A stretch of DNA of 64,000 nt from Ideonella sp. (GTDB lineage: Bacteria; Pseudomonadota; Gammaproteobacteria; Burkholderiales; Burkholderiaceae_C): assembly GCA_016721465.1 (NCBI GenBank), contig JADKIA010000029.1, forward strand, positions 124,001 to 188,000. The letters are read 5' to 3'. Shown one piece after another: positions 33,737 to 43,200 of the stretch. Numbering within the stretch: position 1 is the stretch's first letter; every line of letters starts with the position of its first letter. The notes beneath the pieces were generated by a model, which was given only the letters and a program-made list of their open reading frames with translations, did not search any database and was not told the origin of the DNA. A program made the position numbers and the translations under genes.

Positions 33737-34576
33737 TCAGGGACGTGGCGGCGGCGCTGCCTCGGTCTGCGGCGCAGACAGCCAAGCCTTGACCGCGCCG
33801 ATGAAGCTGGCCGGATCGTTGTCCATCACCCAATGCCCCGTGCGCAGCGCCACCACCTGGCAGCCGGGCCGCGCGGCCAGGGCCTGGGCCCAGGCCTGCG
33901 AATGGAAGAGAAACGGCTTGCGCGCCCCGTAGATGAACAGCATGGGCTGCGGCAGCGCCACGGGCTTCATGTGCTGCAGGCCGCCGTGGCTGCCGAGCCA
34001 GGCCATGTCATAGGGATAGCACATGGTGCTGCCGATGTGCGCTGGTGGCGTCGGGCAGCGCAGGGCGCGGGCCATGCGGCGGGTCATGCGGTCGCCCAGG
34101 GCGGGGAAGGGGGCACCGAGGCGCCAGGCCAGCATCAGCCAGAGCTGGTAGACGGCGATGCCCCGCTTGGCCTTGCCGGACAGTGACTTCAGGTGTTGGG
34201 GCGAGCGGGCATCGCCGACGTCCACGCCGATCACGCGGGCCACCAGATCGGGGCGGCGCATGGCGAACTCGTAGCCGAACACGGCGCCCCAGTCGTGCAC
34301 CAGCAGGGTCACCTGCTGGCCGGGGCAGCTGGCCTGCACGACGCGGGCGAAGAAGTCGCACAGCTGGTCCACCGAGCGCGGGTCGCGCGGCCGGGCGAGG
34401 TCGAAGCCGGGCAGGGTGAAGCGCACGCAGCGGTGGTGGTCTTGCAGCGCGGCGACGGTCTGGTCCCACAGGCGATGCGTGTCCGGCCAGCCGTGGATCA
34501 GCACGACGGGCTCGCCCGGCCCGGCGGAGCCGTCGGTGTGGATGTCGATGCCGTCGATCTGCAGGGCGCTGCTCAT
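33737..34576 (-). CDS. Alpha/beta-hydrolase with an Asp nucleophile (haloalkane dehalogenase / epoxide hydrolase type)
   Basis: 279 residues from ATG at 34574-34576. The oxyanion-region motif is VVLIHGWPDTHRLWD. The nucleophile elbow is LLVHDWGAVFGYEFA, with Asp rather than Ser, as in epoxide hydrolases and haloalkane dehalogenases. A late GHWVMDNDP supplies the catalytic His. The cap region carries Arg/Trp-rich helices. The substrate cannot be fixed; epoxides, haloalkanes or fluoroacetate-like compounds are possible. The gene is convergent with the urate operon and its start is 43 bases from the stop of the serine hydrolase gene upstream on the same strand. Confidence 0.85.
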   Translation of the reverse strand: MSSALQIDGIDIHTDGSAGPGEPVVLIHGWPDTHRLWDQTVAALQDHHRCVRFTLPGFDLARPRDPRSVDQLCDFFARVVQASCPGQQVTLLVHDWGAVFGYEFAMRRPDLVARVIGVDVGDARSPQHLKSLSGKAKRGIAVYQLWLMLAWRLGAPFPALGDRMTRRMARALRCPTPPAHIGSTMCYPYDMAWLGSHGGLQHMKPVALPQPMLFIYGARKPFLFHSQAWAQALAARPGCQVVALRTGHWVMDNDPASFIGAVKAWLSAPQTEAAPPPRP

Positions 34577-34619
34577 GGTGGGTGCGTGGCGGTGGCGCGC
34601 GATTGTTCCACCGATGGGC

Positions 34620-36419
34620 TCAATGGTCGAAGCTCAACACCCGCAGCAATTGAAGGCCCTGTGGCGTGCGCTCCCACACATGGGCAAAGCGGAAGGTCTG
34701 GCAACCGGCCGCGCTGCCCTGGCCGGAGCAGAAGCGGTGCGCACCGGTCTGCATCGCGCCGAAATCGCCGGCCGGCCAGACCTCGACGCTGCCTTCCACC
34801 AGTTCGCGCCGAGGCTGGACGCCGCGGGCGAAATTGCTGCGCAGTTGCCGCATCGTCTGCGCATGGTCGCTGAGCCCGTCCTTGTCGTGGAAGAACTCCA
34901 GCCGTGGGCTGAAGATCTGCGCCATGGTGTCTGCGTCCTGGTGGTTGAAGGCGCCGAACAGGCGCTGGTCGGCGGCCATCACCTCGGCGCGCAGGCGCTG
35001 CCGCATGGCGTCTTCCTCCCAGCGGTCGGTCACCTGTTGCGGCCGATCGGCCTCGGGCCAGAGCGCGCGGTTGGGCGTGCGCTCCCAGGTGAGCTGGCCG
35101 TGGACGTACTTGTATTCGAGCGCGGTGCCTTCGGGCAGGGTGAACGCGAGGCGGGTCTTCCAGCGGCCATCGACCGGATCGAGCCGCAGTGGGGTGGTGG
35201 TGTCCCAACTCAGCGGCGGCACGCTGCCGCGCAGGCCCGGGCTGACGATGGCGGGTGCCGCGCCGGTGGACGGAGTCGGGGGCAGTGTCAGCGCGAAATC
35301 GATGTTGGTGGTCACCGGCTCGAAGGTGGGCGGTCGGTAGCCGGGCTCGAACACCGTGCGCAGCAAGGCGGTCACCACCGCCTCGCGCGGCAGGCGCGCG
35401 CCGTTGCTGCACCAGGCCAGCGCCACGCCCTGCTGCGGCAGGATCATCAGAACGGCGCTGTAGGCATCGATCACCCCTTCGTGGCCATAGCCCTGCAGCC
35501 TGCCCAGGCCCGGCGCATCGGCGGGCGGCAGGCGCACCAGGCCCAGGCCGAAGCCATCGACCAGGCGGCTCATCTGCGCCAGGCTGCCGGCGTTGACCAG
35601 CCGCTGCGCAAACAGTGCCTGGATGAAGCGCACCAGATCGCTGGGCGTGGACACCACCGCGCCCGAGCCCTGCGGCACCGTGGGGTGGGTGGCGGGCGTG
35701 GCAGCCCAGGCGCCTTGCCAGTGCAGCGACTGGCTGGCCTGCGGGCCATGGTCCGGGGTGTCGCTGTAGAAGGTGTTGCTCAGGCCCAGGGGCTCGGCGA
35801 TGTGCTTTCGAAGCAGGGCGCCGTAGCGTTGCCCGGTGATGCGCTGCAGGATGAAGCCGAGCAGGATCGGGCCGCTGTTGTTGTAGTGGCTTCGGGTGTC
35901 GGGCTCGAACTGCGTGCCGGCTTCTCGGATCAGTGCCAGCAGCGTGGCCTCGTCCTGCGGTGCGCGGGCCAGGCGCTGCTCGAAGTCGGGCGCATCCTTC
36001 AGGTCGCCCAGGCCGCTGCGGTGACGCAGCAGCTGCTCGATGGTGATGCGCTCGGCGTTGGGCAGCTGTGGGTAGAAGCGCGACAGCCGCGTGTCCAGAC
36101 TCAAGCGCCTGGCCTGCACCTGCTGCATCACCAGCGTGGCAGTGAACAGCTTGCTGATCGAGCCGATTCGATAACGCGTTTCGGGCGTGGCCAATGGGGT
36201 GGCGTCGGCACTGGCCTGGCCCGTGGCGCGCGTGTAGAGCGGCTGCCCTGGCAGCGCGATCGCCACGCTGCCCAGCGCCTGGTCGTGCCGCGACAGCGCC
36301 TGCACGAAGGCATCGAGCCGCGCACGGTCAACGGCGGGCGCCGCAGTGGTCTGCGCCAACACCCCGGGGGTTGCCAAACCAAGGCAACAGGCCCACAGCA
36401 GGCGGCGCAGCGCGATCAT
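34620..36419 (-). CDS. Exported serine hydrolase (beta-lactamase fold) fused to starch-binding-like and NTF2-like domains
   Basis: 599 residues. Signal peptide: MIALRRLLWACCLGLATPGVLA. Residues ~30-370 are a class C beta-lactamase/transpeptidase-like domain with SxxK at Ser87-Lys90 (SISK) and YxN at Tyr179-Asn181 (HYNNSG), plus a GHEG segment in the KTG position. Residues ~405-480 resemble a CBM20-type starch-binding domain (RWKTRLAFTLPEGTALEYKYV, then TWERTPNRAL). Residues ~485-599 resemble a DUF4440/SnoaL NTF2-like domain (MAADQRLFGAFNHQDADTMAQIF, EFFHDKDGLSD). The gene start overlaps the anti-sigma-like gene by ATGA, so it is coupled to the sigma factor operon. It may be an esterase or peptidase acting on envelope material. 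Confidence 0.85.
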   Translation of the reverse strand: MIALRRLLWACCLGLATPGVLAQTTAAPAVDRARLDAFVQALSRHDQALGSVAIALPGQPLYTRATGQASADATPLATPETRYRIGSISKLFTATLVMQQVQARRLSLDTRLSRFYPQLPNAERITIEQLLRHRSGLGDLKDAPDFEQRLARAPQDEATLLALIREAGTQFEPDTRSHYNNSGPILLGFILQRITGQRYGALLRKHIAEPLGLSNTFYSDTPDHGPQASQSLHWQGAWAATPATHPTVPQGSGAVVSTPSDLVRFIQALFAQRLVNAGSLAQMSRLVDGFGLGLVRLPPADAPGLGRLQGYGHEGVIDAYSAVLMILPQQGVALAWCSNGARLPREAVVTALLRTVFEPGYRPPTFEPVTTNIDFALTLPPTPSTGAAPAIVSPGLRGSVPPLSWDTTTPLRLDPVDGRWKTRLAFTLPEGTALEYKYVHGQLTWERTPNRALWPEADRPQQVTDRWEEDAMRQRLRAEVMAADQRLFGAFNHQDADTMAQIFSPRLEFFHDKDGLSDHAQTMRQLRSNFARGVQPRRELVEGSVEVWPAGDFGAMQTGAHRFCSGQGSAAGCQTFRFAHVWERTPQGLQLLRVLSFDH

Positions 36420-36829
36420 GCGGCGCTCCAGCGCGGCGTGAAAGCGGCCAGCGCAGCGGCGGCCGCCACCAGCAGCAGCCAGGGCAGGGCCTCGGGCGGC
36501 AGCCACCAGGCGTCACGGCTCCAGGCCCAGAGGCCGGCGCAACCCAGCGCGGCCAGGCCGCCGGCGGCCAGCAGCAGCTCGAAGCGGCCCGTGCCCTGGA
36601 CATGGCCCGCGCTGCGTTCGCTGGCCACCTGGCGCGCGAGCCGAGTGGCGAAGTCGGGCGGCAGCACGTCGGCCGGCGCCTGGTCCAGCGTGCGGCACAG
36701 CAGGCGGTTCATGTCGATGCCGGGCTGGCCGGACGGCGCCAGGCCGGCGCGCTCCTGCGCCAGGGCGGTCTCCTGCGCCTGCCATTCGGCCTCGCAGGCC
36801 TCGCGCAGGGTCGTCGGTGCTGGTTTCAT
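36416..36829 (-). CDS. Probable membrane anti-sigma factor or sigma partner
   Basis: 137 residues. A cytoplasmic N-terminal part of about 80 residues (PADVLPPDFATRLARQVA) is followed by two hydrophobic segments, LLLAAGGLAALGCAGLWAW and LPWLLLVAAAAALAAF, and a short tail. Size, topology and overlap with the upstream ECF sigma gene (ATGA, 36826-36829) are typical of anti-sigma partners, although no zinc-binding HxxxCxxC motif is present. The downstream serine hydrolase gene also overlaps (ATGA, 36416-36419). The anti-sigma role is inferred from context only. Confidence 0.65.
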   Translation of the reverse strand: MKPAPTTLREACEAEWQAQETALAQERAGLAPSGQPGIDMNRLLCRTLDQAPADVLPPDFATRLARQVASERSAGHVQGTGRFELLLAAGGLAALGCAGLWAWSRDAWWLPPEALPWLLLVAAAAALAAFTPRWSAA

Positions 36830-37392
36830 CGGGTGACTCCCATCACGGCTTGCAGCATGTCGCGCAGTTTCAGGCGGCTGCGAAAGAGGTGGCTCTTGAT
36901 CGTGCCGGCGGCCAGGCCGGTGACCTGGGCGATCTCGGGGATCGAGAGTTCGTCCAGGTGGTACAGCGTGAGCACCAGGCGCGGCAGGGCAGGCAAGGCG
37001 TCCACCGCCGCGAGCAGGTGGCCGCGCAGTTGCGCGTCCGCACAGGCGGCCTCGAGATCGAAGCTGTCGGGCAGGGTGTCGGCAACGGCGGGTTCGTCGT
37101 CGCTGCCGTGCAGGTCCACCAGCGTGAGCCGGCCGCGCTCGAGGTGGCGCAGCGCGATCGAGCAGGCGATGCGACCGATCCAGGTCCTGAGCGCGCTCTC
37201 GAAACGGAATTGGTGCAGTTGCCGGTGCACGCGAAGGAAGGCCTCCTGGCACAGCTCGCGGGTGTCCTCCGGGTCGCGCACCAGGCGCTGGATCAGGTGC
37301 GACACCAGGCGCTGGTGCTCGCGCACCAGGCGCTCGAAGGCGCCGGGCCGGCCCGCCATCGCGTCAGCCACCAGCTCGTGGTCGGGGGTCAT
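36826..37392 (-). CDS. ECF sigma factor (RpoE-like)
   Basis: 188 residues from ATG at 37392. Region 2 is FERLVREHQRLVSHLIQRLVRDPEDTRELCQEAFLRVHRQL, including the DPEDTRELCQE core-binding and promoter-opening segment. Region 4 is LPRLVLTLYHLDELSIPEIAQVTGLAAGTIKSHLFRSRLKL, a helix-turn-helix for the -35 element. An acidic linker (GSDDEPAVADTLPD) separates the two. It directs RNA polymerase to a small regulon, probably including its own operon with the membrane protein and the exported serine hydrolase. The intergenic region 37393-37502 toward the divergent gene would hold its promoter, but I could not pick out an autoregulated pair of elements. Confidence 0.92.
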   Translation of the reverse strand: MTPDHELVADAMAGRPGAFERLVREHQRLVSHLIQRLVRDPEDTRELCQEAFLRVHRQLHQFRFESALRTWIGRIACSIALRHLERGRLTLVDLHGSDDEPAVADTLPDSFDLEAACADAQLRGHLLAAVDALPALPRLVLTLYHLDELSIPEIAQVTGLAAGTIKSHLFRSRLKLRDMLQAVMGVTR

Positions 37393-37502
37393 CGTCGGCG
37401 GGGCTCCATGGCGATGATAGACACGGCCGATCGCGATCCGGTTGCAACCGTTCGGCGCCTGGCCGTATCCAACACGCCACAACCCTCACCACCGGTGCCC
37501 CC

Positions 37503-37841
37503 ATGGACAAGAACACCCTCGTTCCCATCGCGCTGTTCGTCTGCATGACCTACAGCCTGAAGCTGCTGGTGGACGCGCGCATGCGCTACCTGTTTCTCAA
37601 GGGCAACACGCCCGAGGCCGTGACCACCCTGTTGCGCGGCGAAGAGCACCTGCGCCGCATGGGTGCGCTGCGCTGGGGCGTGATCCTCAGCGCGATGGCG
37701 GTCGGGCTGGGGCTGGTGGAGGCCCTGGGCTGGCAATCGGTCACCCCTGGCGCCGTGGCGGTGGTGCTGGCCACCGCGGGTGCGGGCAACTTCATCGCAT
37801 TTGCGTTGACACGGCGCTACGGTCTGGGCCCGGAGGTGTGA
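37503..37841 (+). CDS. Small membrane protein of unknown function
   Basis: 112 residues; ATG at 37503. Three hydrophobic segments are seen: TLVPIALFVCMTYSLKLLV, WGVILSAMAVGLGLVEAL and VAVVLATAGAGNFIAFAL, with a charged cytoplasmic stretch (LRGEEHLRRMG) between the first two. The layout resembles DUF6249-like membrane proteins found next to sigma factors. It is divergent from the ECF sigma gene, 110 bases away, so it could be one of its targets. I do not recognise the family with certainty. Confidence 0.7.
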   Translation: MDKNTLVPIALFVCMTYSLKLLVDARMRYLFLKGNTPEAVTTLLRGEEHLRRMGALRWGVILSAMAVGLGLVEALGWQSVTPGAVAVVLATAGAGNFIAFALTRRYGLGPEV

Positions 37842-37935
37842 GGACGTCGGCCGAGGCGGGCTTGTCAACCCGTCTCTTGTCCCCACGTTGTGTGCCAGCC
37901 GCGTTCCTGCGGCGCCCTGTGTGAAGAGGCCCGCC

Positions 37936-38265
37936 ATGTGGAAGCGCCTGTCGATGTTGTGGTCCCTGGTGAAGGGTGACGCTCGCCTGCTGTGGCACGC
38001 ACTGCAGCATCCGCGCGCGCCGGGCTGGCTCAAGCTGGGCAGCGTGGGTGTGCTGCTGTACCTGCTGTCGCCGGTGGACCTGATCCCCGATGTGATCCCG
38101 GTGATCGGCCTGATGGACGACCTGGTGCTGGTGCCGCTGGTGATCCACTGGATGCTCAAGCACCTGCCGCCCGAAGTGCGTGAGCACGCCCAGCGCCGGA
38201 CGCAAGGTCATGCGGCGCAGGCCGAAGGCGTGGTGGACATGGAGCAGCGCACGCGACGCTGGTGA
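37936..38265 (+). CDS. YkvA-family DUF1232 membrane protein
   Basis: 109 residues. The DUF1232 signature is PGWLKLGSVGVLLYLLSPVDLIPDVIPVIGLMDDLVLV, in which the SPxDLIPD and LDD-like residues are conserved; it forms a hairpin of membrane helices. The function of the family is unknown. ATG at 37936 was preferred because the protein then starts MWKRLSMLWSLVKGDARLLW, as usual for the family. It stands 94 bases after the preceding small membrane protein gene on the same strand. Confidence 0.88.
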   Translation: MWKRLSMLWSLVKGDARLLWHALQHPRAPGWLKLGSVGVLLYLLSPVDLIPDVIPVIGLMDDLVLVPLVIHWMLKHLPPEVREHAQRRTQGHAAQAEGVVDMEQRTRRW

Positions 38266-38329
38266 GCGCCAGGCGGCGCGGGTTGGCGCGCTATGCTGCG
38301 CTGCAAAGCCACCCGCAGGAGCCGCCGCC

Positions 38330-38860
38330 TTGAATCGCCCCATCCCTTCGATCCGGCGCCTGGACGCCGTCAGTGATGCCCAATTGCAGCAGCTGGCCCA
38401 GGTGCTGGTGGACTGCGTGGAGGGCGGCGCCTCGGTGAGCTTCATGCTGCCGCTGCCCCTGGCCAAGGCGCAGACCTTCTGGCACGGCGTGGCCGACGAC
38501 GTGGCGCAGGGCAAGCGCGCGCTGCTGGTGGCCGAAGATGCGCAGGGCATCGTGGGCACCGTGCAACTGGTGCTCGATCAGCCCGAGAACCAGCCGCACC
38601 GCGCCGACGTGTCCAAGATGCTGGTGCACCGCCGTGCGCGCCGGCAAGGCGTGGCCGCGGCGCTGATGCAGGCGCTGGAAGGCGTGGCGCGGGACTGTGG
38701 CAAGACCGTGCTGGTGCTCGACACCGTGACCGGTGGCGACGCCGAGCGCCTGTATGCGCGCCTGGGCTGGCAGCGCGTCGGCGAGGTGCCCGATTTCGCG
38801 CTGTGGCCCCAGGGCGGCATGTGCGGCACCACCTTTTTCCATCGTCAGTTGCCGGCCTGA
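38330..38860 (+). CDS. GNAT-family N-acetyltransferase
   Basis: 176 residues from a TTG at 38330. This start is chosen because AGGAG lies 8 bases upstream (38317-38321) and no ATG is suitably placed. The acetyl-CoA loop is SKMLVHRRARRQGVAAALMQALE (RRQGVA), followed by KTVLVLDTVTGGDAERLYARLGWQ, where Tyr is the likely acid. The substrate is unknown; the sequence resembles tabtoxin-resistance-like acetyltransferases. The upstream DUF1232 gene is on the same strand 64 bases away. Confidence 0.87.
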   Translation: MNRPIPSIRRLDAVSDAQLQQLAQVLVDCVEGGASVSFMLPLPLAKAQTFWHGVADDVAQGKRALLVAEDAQGIVGTVQLVLDQPENQPHRADVSKMLVHRRARRQGVAAALMQALEGVARDCGKTVLVLDTVTGGDAERLYARLGWQRVGEVPDFALWPQGGMCGTTFFHRQLPA

Positions 38861-38955
38861 GCTTCGCGCAGTCACCCCTGCCCTGGGTGCGTGGGCGCAT
38901 CGACATTGGGCGGCGAAGCTGCCATCCTGCGGGCTCCACCAAGCCGGAACCCTGC

Positions 38956-40281
<1,326 letters not shown>

Positions 40282-40401
40282 ACTTGGCGGCGGTGCGCGA
40301 GCGCTGGCACTGTTCGTTGGCGCACCGACGTGGCGCCGGGGGTGGGGCATACCTGCACTTGGATCAATGAAAGGACCGGCTGTGCCAGTGGGATCCCCGC
40401 C

Positions 40402-41787
40402 ATGACAAAGACCCGTGCCGTGCTCTGGCCCGTGGCCGCGCTGGTATTGCAGGGCATCGCGGCGTGCACCGCCTTGCCGGTGATCGTGCCGGACATGACC
40501 CCCAGCCGGGTTCCCTTGCAACTGGACAGCGCACGCGGCCCGCTTTCCCACGCCCGCAGCGTGCAGATTGTCGACCGCTTGAACGCTGGCAGTGTGCCCA
40601 CGCACATCTTCGATCGGCACCTGGCGCTGGAGCAAAGCGTATCCGACAGCCCGCTGCTGGCCGGCAACCGCGTGCGTCTGCTGCAGGACGGGCCGATAAC
40701 CTATCGCGCGATGTTGGCGTCCATTGAGTCGGCGCGTGACCACATTCACATGGAAACCTATGTGCTGGAGGACGACGAGGTCGGCCGTCGATTTGCTGCG
40801 GCGCTGATGGCGCGCCAGGCAGAAGGTGTGCAGGTGAGCCTGATCTATGACAGCGTCGGCGCGCTCTACACGCCGGCCGCTTTCTTGCAAGGCTTGCGAG
40901 ACAGCGGCGTGCGCGTGCTGGAGTTCAACCCCGTCAATCCACTCACCGCCAAGGCGGGCTGGTCGGTCAACCAGCGCGACCACCGCAAGCTGCTGATCGT
41001 GGACGGCCGCACCGCGTTCCTGGGGGGCATCAACATCAGCAGCGTTTACGCGGGTGGATCGTTTGGCAAGGCAAGCCGCCCCCGCGCCGATGGCAGCCTG
41101 CCGTGGCGTGACACCGACCTGCAACTGGACGGCCCGGTGGTGGCCGAGTTTCAGAAGCTCTTCCTTGAAACCTGGCGCAAGCAGCGCGGCCCGCCCATGG
41201 CCGAACGAGACTACTTTCCGAGGCTGCTGCCGCAGGGCAACGAGGTGGTGCGCGCCCTCGGCAGTTCACCCGACGATGCCGACAGCCCGATCTACCGCAC
41301 GCTGCTCTCGGCCATCAACAGTGCCGAGACCGAGGTGCTGCTGACCAATGCCTATTTCGTTCCCGACGCCCAATTGATGGCCGCGCTCACGGACGCCGCA
41401 GCTCGCGGTGTGGACGTGCGCTTGGTGCTGCCGGGGCGCACCGATTCGGCGCTGGTCTTCCACGCCGGGCGGGCGGCCTACGACGCGCTGCTGCGCGGGG
41501 GTGTGCGGCTGTTCGAGCGGCGTGACGCGCTCATGCATGCCAAGACCGCGCTGGTGGACGGCGTGTGGTCCACCGTGGGCTCGACCAACCTCGACTGGCG
41601 CAGCTTCCTGCACAACGATGAGGTCAATGCCGTCGTGCTCGGCAGCGAGTTCGGTGACCGCATGCGCCGCGTGTTCGAAGACGACGTGGCACGCAGTTCC
41701 GAGATCACGCTGGCGCGTTGGCGTGACCGCGGGCTGGCAGAGCGCGTGAAGGAGGCGTTCAGCCGACTGTGGCAATACTGGCTGTGA
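40402..41787 (+). CDS. Phospholipase D family lipoprotein, cardiolipin-synthase type
   Basis: 461 residues from ATG at 40402. The leader ends in a lipobox (LQGIAAC), suggesting an exported lipoprotein, unlike the membrane-embedded ClsA. Two catalytic HKD motifs are present: RDHRKLLIVDGRTAFLGG and LMHAKTALVDGVWSTVGSTN, with the GSTN signature. Upstream of the first lies DHIHMETYVLEDDEVGRRFAAAL, shared with cardiolipin synthases. It probably transfers phosphatidyl groups (cardiolipin synthase) or cleaves phospholipids; I cannot separate the two from sequence. It follows the sorbosone-dehydrogenase-like gene by 120 bases on the same strand. Confidence 0.88.
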   Translation: MTKTRAVLWPVAALVLQGIAACTALPVIVPDMTPSRVPLQLDSARGPLSHARSVQIVDRLNAGSVPTHIFDRHLALEQSVSDSPLLAGNRVRLLQDGPITYRAMLASIESARDHIHMETYVLEDDEVGRRFAAALMARQAEGVQVSLIYDSVGALYTPAAFLQGLRDSGVRVLEFNPVNPLTAKAGWSVNQRDHRKLLIVDGRTAFLGGINISSVYAGGSFGKASRPRADGSLPWRDTDLQLDGPVVAEFQKLFLETWRKQRGPPMAERDYFPRLLPQGNEVVRALGSSPDDADSPIYRTLLSAINSAETEVLLTNAYFVPDAQLMAALTDAAARGVDVRLVLPGRTDSALVFHAGRAAYDALLRGGVRLFERRDALMHAKTALVDGVWSTVGSTNLDWRSFLHNDEVNAVVLGSEFGDRMRRVFEDDVARSSEITLARWRDRGLAERVKEAFSRLWQYWL

Positions 41788-41884
41788 TCGATCCGGCGTT
41801 TCGCGCTGCGCCGCAGCGTGGCCGGCAGGCGCATGCGGCCGGACGGGTCCCGCGACGGGCCGCCAACAAGCGCCGATACGGCGC

Positions 41885-42856
41885 TCAGCTGCCTTCCAGC
41901 GTCTTCCACATCTCGATGTCGCGCTCGGCGGTCCAGATGCGCGGGTCGGGGAACTTCGTGGCCTCGTCGTAGCAGCGCGTCACGTCGAAGGGCATGCAGT
42001 GGTTGAAGATCACCCAGTGGCCGTACTTGGGTGAGAGCTTTTGCATGGTCGACTTGTAGACCGCGTTCAGGTCCTGGCCCGCGGCCACGCCGGCCTTCAC
42101 GCTGGCCCACACATCGGCGATGAAGCCGCGCGTTCCGGCCAGGCCGGCCGCCACCATCTCGGGCGTGGTCAGGGCGGCGCCGCGACCGGGCACCAAGGCC
42201 ACGGGCTGCAGCGCAGCGATGTTGTCCAGCGTCTGTGGCCAATCCTGGAAGTAAGCGTCCCCGGCATAGGGCGTGGCATCGAACTCGACCAGATCGCCCG
42301 AGAACAGGATCTTCTGCGCGGGGATCCAGGCCACCGTGTCGCCCTTGGTGTGGCCACGGCCCAGCTGAATGAGCTGCACCTCCAGCTTGCCGAGCCAGAT
42401 CGACATCTTCCTTTCGAAGGTGATGGTCGGCCAGGTCATGCCGGGCGGCACCGATTCAACCGCCTGGAACAGGCGCGGGAAGCGGCCGATCTCGCTGGCC
42501 TTGTCCTGCTCGCCGCGCTCGACGATCAGGTCGTAGGTGTCGCGGCTGGCGACGATGTGCTCGGGCGCGTAGCCCGAGGCGCCGAGCACACGCACCGCGT
42601 GGTAGTGGCTGAGCACCACGTACTGGATGGGCTTGTCGGTGACCGTGCGGATGTGGCGGATCACGTCCTGCGCCATCACCGGCGTGGCCTGCGTGTCGAT
42701 CACCATCACCGAGTCGTCGCCGATGATGATGCCGGTGTTGGGGTCGCCCTCGGCGGTATAGGCGTAGGCGTTGTCGGACAGCTTGGTGAAGCTGACCTTC
42801 TTCACTTCGAGGTCGGCCTGGGACGCGAAGGCCTTGGTGGGCGTGGCTGAGGACAT
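41885..42856 (-). CDS. MBL-fold metallo-hydrolase of the aromatic hydroxylase cluster
   Basis: 323 residues from ATG at 42856. The metal-binding motif is altered: SHYHAVRVLGAS stands where HxHxDH is usual. The later blocks QLGRGHTKGDTVAW, KILFSGDLVEFD (SGDxV) and FNHCMPF follow the usual order. HYHAVRVLG is shared by a subgroup found with hydroxylase genes, so the change is not a sequencing fault, but one metal site is probably weakened. It may hydrolyse a ring-cleavage or thioester intermediate. It is the last gene of a minus-strand cluster, 105 bases after the DUF2783 gene. Confidence 0.85.
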   Translation of the reverse strand: MSSATPTKAFASQADLEVKKVSFTKLSDNAYAYTAEGDPNTGIIIGDDSVMVIDTQATPVMAQDVIRHIRTVTDKPIQYVVLSHYHAVRVLGASGYAPEHIVASRDTYDLIVERGEQDKASEIGRFPRLFQAVESVPPGMTWPTITFERKMSIWLGKLEVQLIQLGRGHTKGDTVAWIPAQKILFSGDLVEFDATPYAGDAYFQDWPQTLDNIAALQPVALVPGRGAALTTPEMVAAGLAGTRGFIADVWASVKAGVAAGQDLNAVYKSTMQKLSPKYGHWVIFNHCMPFDVTRCYDEATKFPDPRIWTAERDIEMWKTLEGS

Positions 42857-42961
42857 GACGGGGGTGTACTCCGATGCAGTAGGGGGTGCGCGGGCGGTGC
42901 CTGGCGATTGTGCCGCCGCAGCGCCCAAGGGGTGGACGGGCCGGTGGCCCGCCCAGGCAGC

Positions 42962-43162
42962 TCAGGCGGGTGTGGTCTCGCCGCGCGCCAGTTGCAGCGC
43001 CTGGCTGAGCACGGCACGGTCGCCGATGTGGTTGGCCAGGATCAGCAGCAGGCGGCTGGTCATCATTTCGGCCTGCTCCTCGGTCAGGCCGCGCTGGCTG
43101 TCGATGAGCTCTTCGTAGAAACCGTCCGGGTCGACGAGGTTGGGTTGGCGGTTCAGTGGCAT
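42962..43162 (-). CDS. DUF2783 domain small protein
   Basis: 66 residues: MPLNRQPNLVDPDGFYEELIDSQ, then LTEEQAEMMTSRLLLILANHIGD. The pattern NLxDPDxFYExLIxxHxGL is typical of DUF2783, a short protein usually encoded beside an FAD-dependent aromatic hydroxylase, as here. It starts 38 bases after that gene ends. A regulatory or subunit role is possible; nothing is known from the sequence. Confidence 0.82.
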   Translation of the reverse strand: MPLNRQPNLVDPDGFYEELIDSQRGLTEEQAEMMTSRLLLILANHIGDRAVLSQALQLARGETTPA

Positions 43163-43200
43163 GCGGATTCGTCCTTGCGGCGTTCGGTGGAGGCCCGGCG

